Assembly: GCA_047973165.1 (NCBI GenBank)
Contig: JBKEBM010000043.1
Coordinates: 1-6,722 of the forward strand
Source: JBKEAD01 sp047973165
Lineage (GTDB): Bacteria > Verrucomicrobiota > Verrucomicrobiia > Chthoniobacterales > JBKEAD01
DNA length: 6,722 nt
Direction: 5' to 3'
A program made the translations under genes and the position numbers. Shown here one piece after another: positions 5,605-6,722 of this stretch. Numbering within the stretch: position 1 is the first letter of the stretch; every line of letters begins with the position of its first letter. The notes below the pieces were generated by a model that was not told where the DNA came from, made no database searches, and was given only the letters and a program-made list of their open reading frames with translations.

Positions 5605-6722
5605 TTATTCATCGAAGGCGGGCAGGTCAGATTTTTTGCGCTTCGGAGTGCTGTCAAAGGAATTCGTTGAATCGCCTGCATGGTTGTAGCCGTAGCTGTT
5701 AGAGGCTTCTATCAAAGGTTTGGAGACTTCCTCATAGGCCAATCCGTATCCACCGTTGTTGAAAAATTTATTACTTTTTACGACCGGACTTGTATCATAT
5801 TTGCGAATCAGCAGACCATGGTCTTTGTTCAGGTTGCAAATATTTGCCTCGATGATACCCGTGGCACCATCGGCAAAGTCGATGCCATTTTTATTTTTAG
5901 AGGATACGTTTTCGACAACATCCACCTTTGTGCCCGCACCGCCGGCCCAGATGCCAACACCGGTGTTTTCCTCACAAACATTCTTTTTAACCATACCACC
6001 GGCTCCACGCACGAAAGCAATTCCTACTCTGTTTAGCTTACAGGTATTATCGACAAGATCGGCTGTGGTTCCCATCCCGTCGACCAGGATACCCATTTCG
6101 GCATTTTCCTGACTGATATTTTTTTCAGCCATACCACCGGCTCCTTCGAGGAAGCTGATTCCGATTTCGCCTTTGCTACAGGTATTTCCGATGAGAGTAG
6201 CGGTAGAACCCGCTTCCCGGACGATGATCCCGCCCCTGCCATTTTCTTCACAGATATTCCTTTCTGCTTTACCCCGGGCTTTGCTCAGGAAAGCAATTCC
6301 GGCCATACCACCGCGGCAGGTATTTTCAATAAGGTCCACGTTGGAACCTGCATCGCTAATCACAATGCCTACCTGAGCGTTATTTTCACAAAGATTTTTT
6401 TCGATCGTTCCATTTGCGCCATTCCCGTAAACAATTCCAACTGTTCCGTTTTTCAGGAATGAAGAGTTGCTGATAGTCACTTTAGACTCAGGACCGTAAA
6501 CAAGTGCTCCAAATCCGTTAAGTCCCTCTACTGTACAGTTCGAGATATTTGCAGAGCTGTTAATAAAAACCATTCCATCCGGCCAGTTTCCCTCGGGCTG
6601 AGACAGCTCGGTTTGAATATGGTAGGTATGTTTCTCTCCTCCGGATTGTGAAATAACTTCGACTTCTCGCGCAATTCCTCCCTTTGCCAGTAAATAAAAC
6701 GGTAAAGCCAGATCGGTATCCG
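5605..6722 (-). CDS. Right-handed parallel beta-helix repeat protein, N-terminus outside the window
   Basis: The frame is open from the stop at 5605-5607 to the right edge (about 372 codons), so the gene is 5'-partial. A methionine codon at 6573 lies inside the frame and is not evidently the start: 49 more in-frame codons lie upstream, including a beta-rich stretch with E-V-E-V-I-S-Q-S-G-G. From about 6540 onward the protein is a stack of rungs, each starting N-x-C/S/T and carrying a central G-I/G-L, as in Beta_helix/NosD-type folds. Counting from the 6573 Met, rungs begin at 12, 36, 60, 84, 106, 130, 152, 176, 198, 222, 244 and 268. Asn and Cys recur at fixed rung positions, which suggests stacked ladders. 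The tail is hydrophilic (P-K-R-K-K-S-D-L-P-A-F-D-E). Such folds occur in carbohydrate-active, surface and scaffold proteins; function and location are unknown because the N-terminus is missing. Confidence 0.85.
   Translation of the reverse strand, partial: DTDLALPFYLLAKGGIAREVEVISQSGGEKHTYHIQTELSQPEGNWPDGMVFINSSANISNCTVEGLNGFGALVYGPESKVTISNSSFLKNGTVGIVYGNGANGTIEKNLCENNAQVGIVISDAGSNVDLIENTCRGGMAGIAFLSKARGKAERNICEENGRGGIIVREAGSTATLIGNTCSKGEIGISFLEGAGGMAEKNISQENAEMGILVDGMGTTADLVDNTCKLNRVGIAFVRGAGGMVKKNVCEENTGVGIWAGGAGTKVDVVENVSSKNKNGIDFADGATGIIEANICNLNKDHGLLIRKYDTSPVVKSNKFFNNGGYGLAYEEVSKPLIEASNSYGYNHAGDSTNSFDSTPKRKKSDLPAFDE
5773..6396 (-). repeat. Tandem 138-base (46-residue) repeat in the beta-helix gene
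   Basis: Nine consecutive rungs alternate strictly between 24 and 22 residues, making four and a half copies of a two-rung, 46-residue unit. The 22-residue rungs begin N-T-C or N-V-S and most contain G-A-G-G-M or a close variant; the 24-residue rungs begin N-[LIV]-C/S with E-N or N-N next. DNA similarity survives between copies: CCATACCACCGGCTCC occurs at 5991-6006 and again at 6129-6144, exactly 138 bases apart. This points to growth by tandem duplication of the two-rung unit. Confidence 0.8.

Noticed and set aside
5680..6112. Several plus-strand open frames opposite the beta-helix gene
   Set aside because: They mirror the 138-base repeat of the real gene and have no independent support.

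Overview
The window looks like ordinary bacterial chromosome with mid-range GC. Genes are tightly packed on both strands, with short gaps and little Shine-Dalgarno signal. The gene mix (AraC regulator beside a phytanoyl-CoA-dioxygenase-like oxygenase, an M19-type peptidase relative, a long-chain polyprenyl diphosphate synthase, a beta-helix repeat protein) fits the Verrucomicrobiota or related PVC bacteria best. That placement is inferred from how the proteins read. There is no rRNA, tRNA, CRISPR array, insertion sequence or integrase, and no stretch over 300 bases without a gene.

Layout. Positions 1-45 (-) may hold the first codons of a gene running off the left edge, preceded by a good AAGGAGG. 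Positions 155-1406 (+) encode a membrane-dipeptidase-like (peptidase M19) protein split by one extra base near 488-491. It converges on a PhyH-type Fe(II)/2-oxoglutarate dioxygenase (2284-1433, -). That gene diverges from an AraC-family regulator with a cupin sensor domain (2375-3235, +), its most likely controller. A polyprenyl diphosphate synthase (4319-3282, -) follows downstream of a short-chain dehydrogenase/reductase (5206-4394, -); the two may be co-transcribed. A small single-domain cupin (5221-5574, +) starts only 14 bases from the SDR start, in the opposite direction. From 5605 to the right edge (-) lies a right-handed beta-helix protein whose N-terminus is outside the window.

How the genes work together. 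The clearest functional pair is the regulator and the oxygenase. The prenyl synthase probably supplies a respiratory quinone side chain. Nothing links the SDR, cupin and beta-helix protein into a recognised pathway, and I do not see a defence, mobile or other multi-gene novel system. The items most worth a second look are the frameshifted M19 gene with an altered metal site, an 18-base palindrome with a perfect CRP-like core abutting the prenyl synthase start codon, the divergent SDR/cupin start arrangement, and the 46-residue two-rung repeat with a cysteine ladder in the beta-helix protein.
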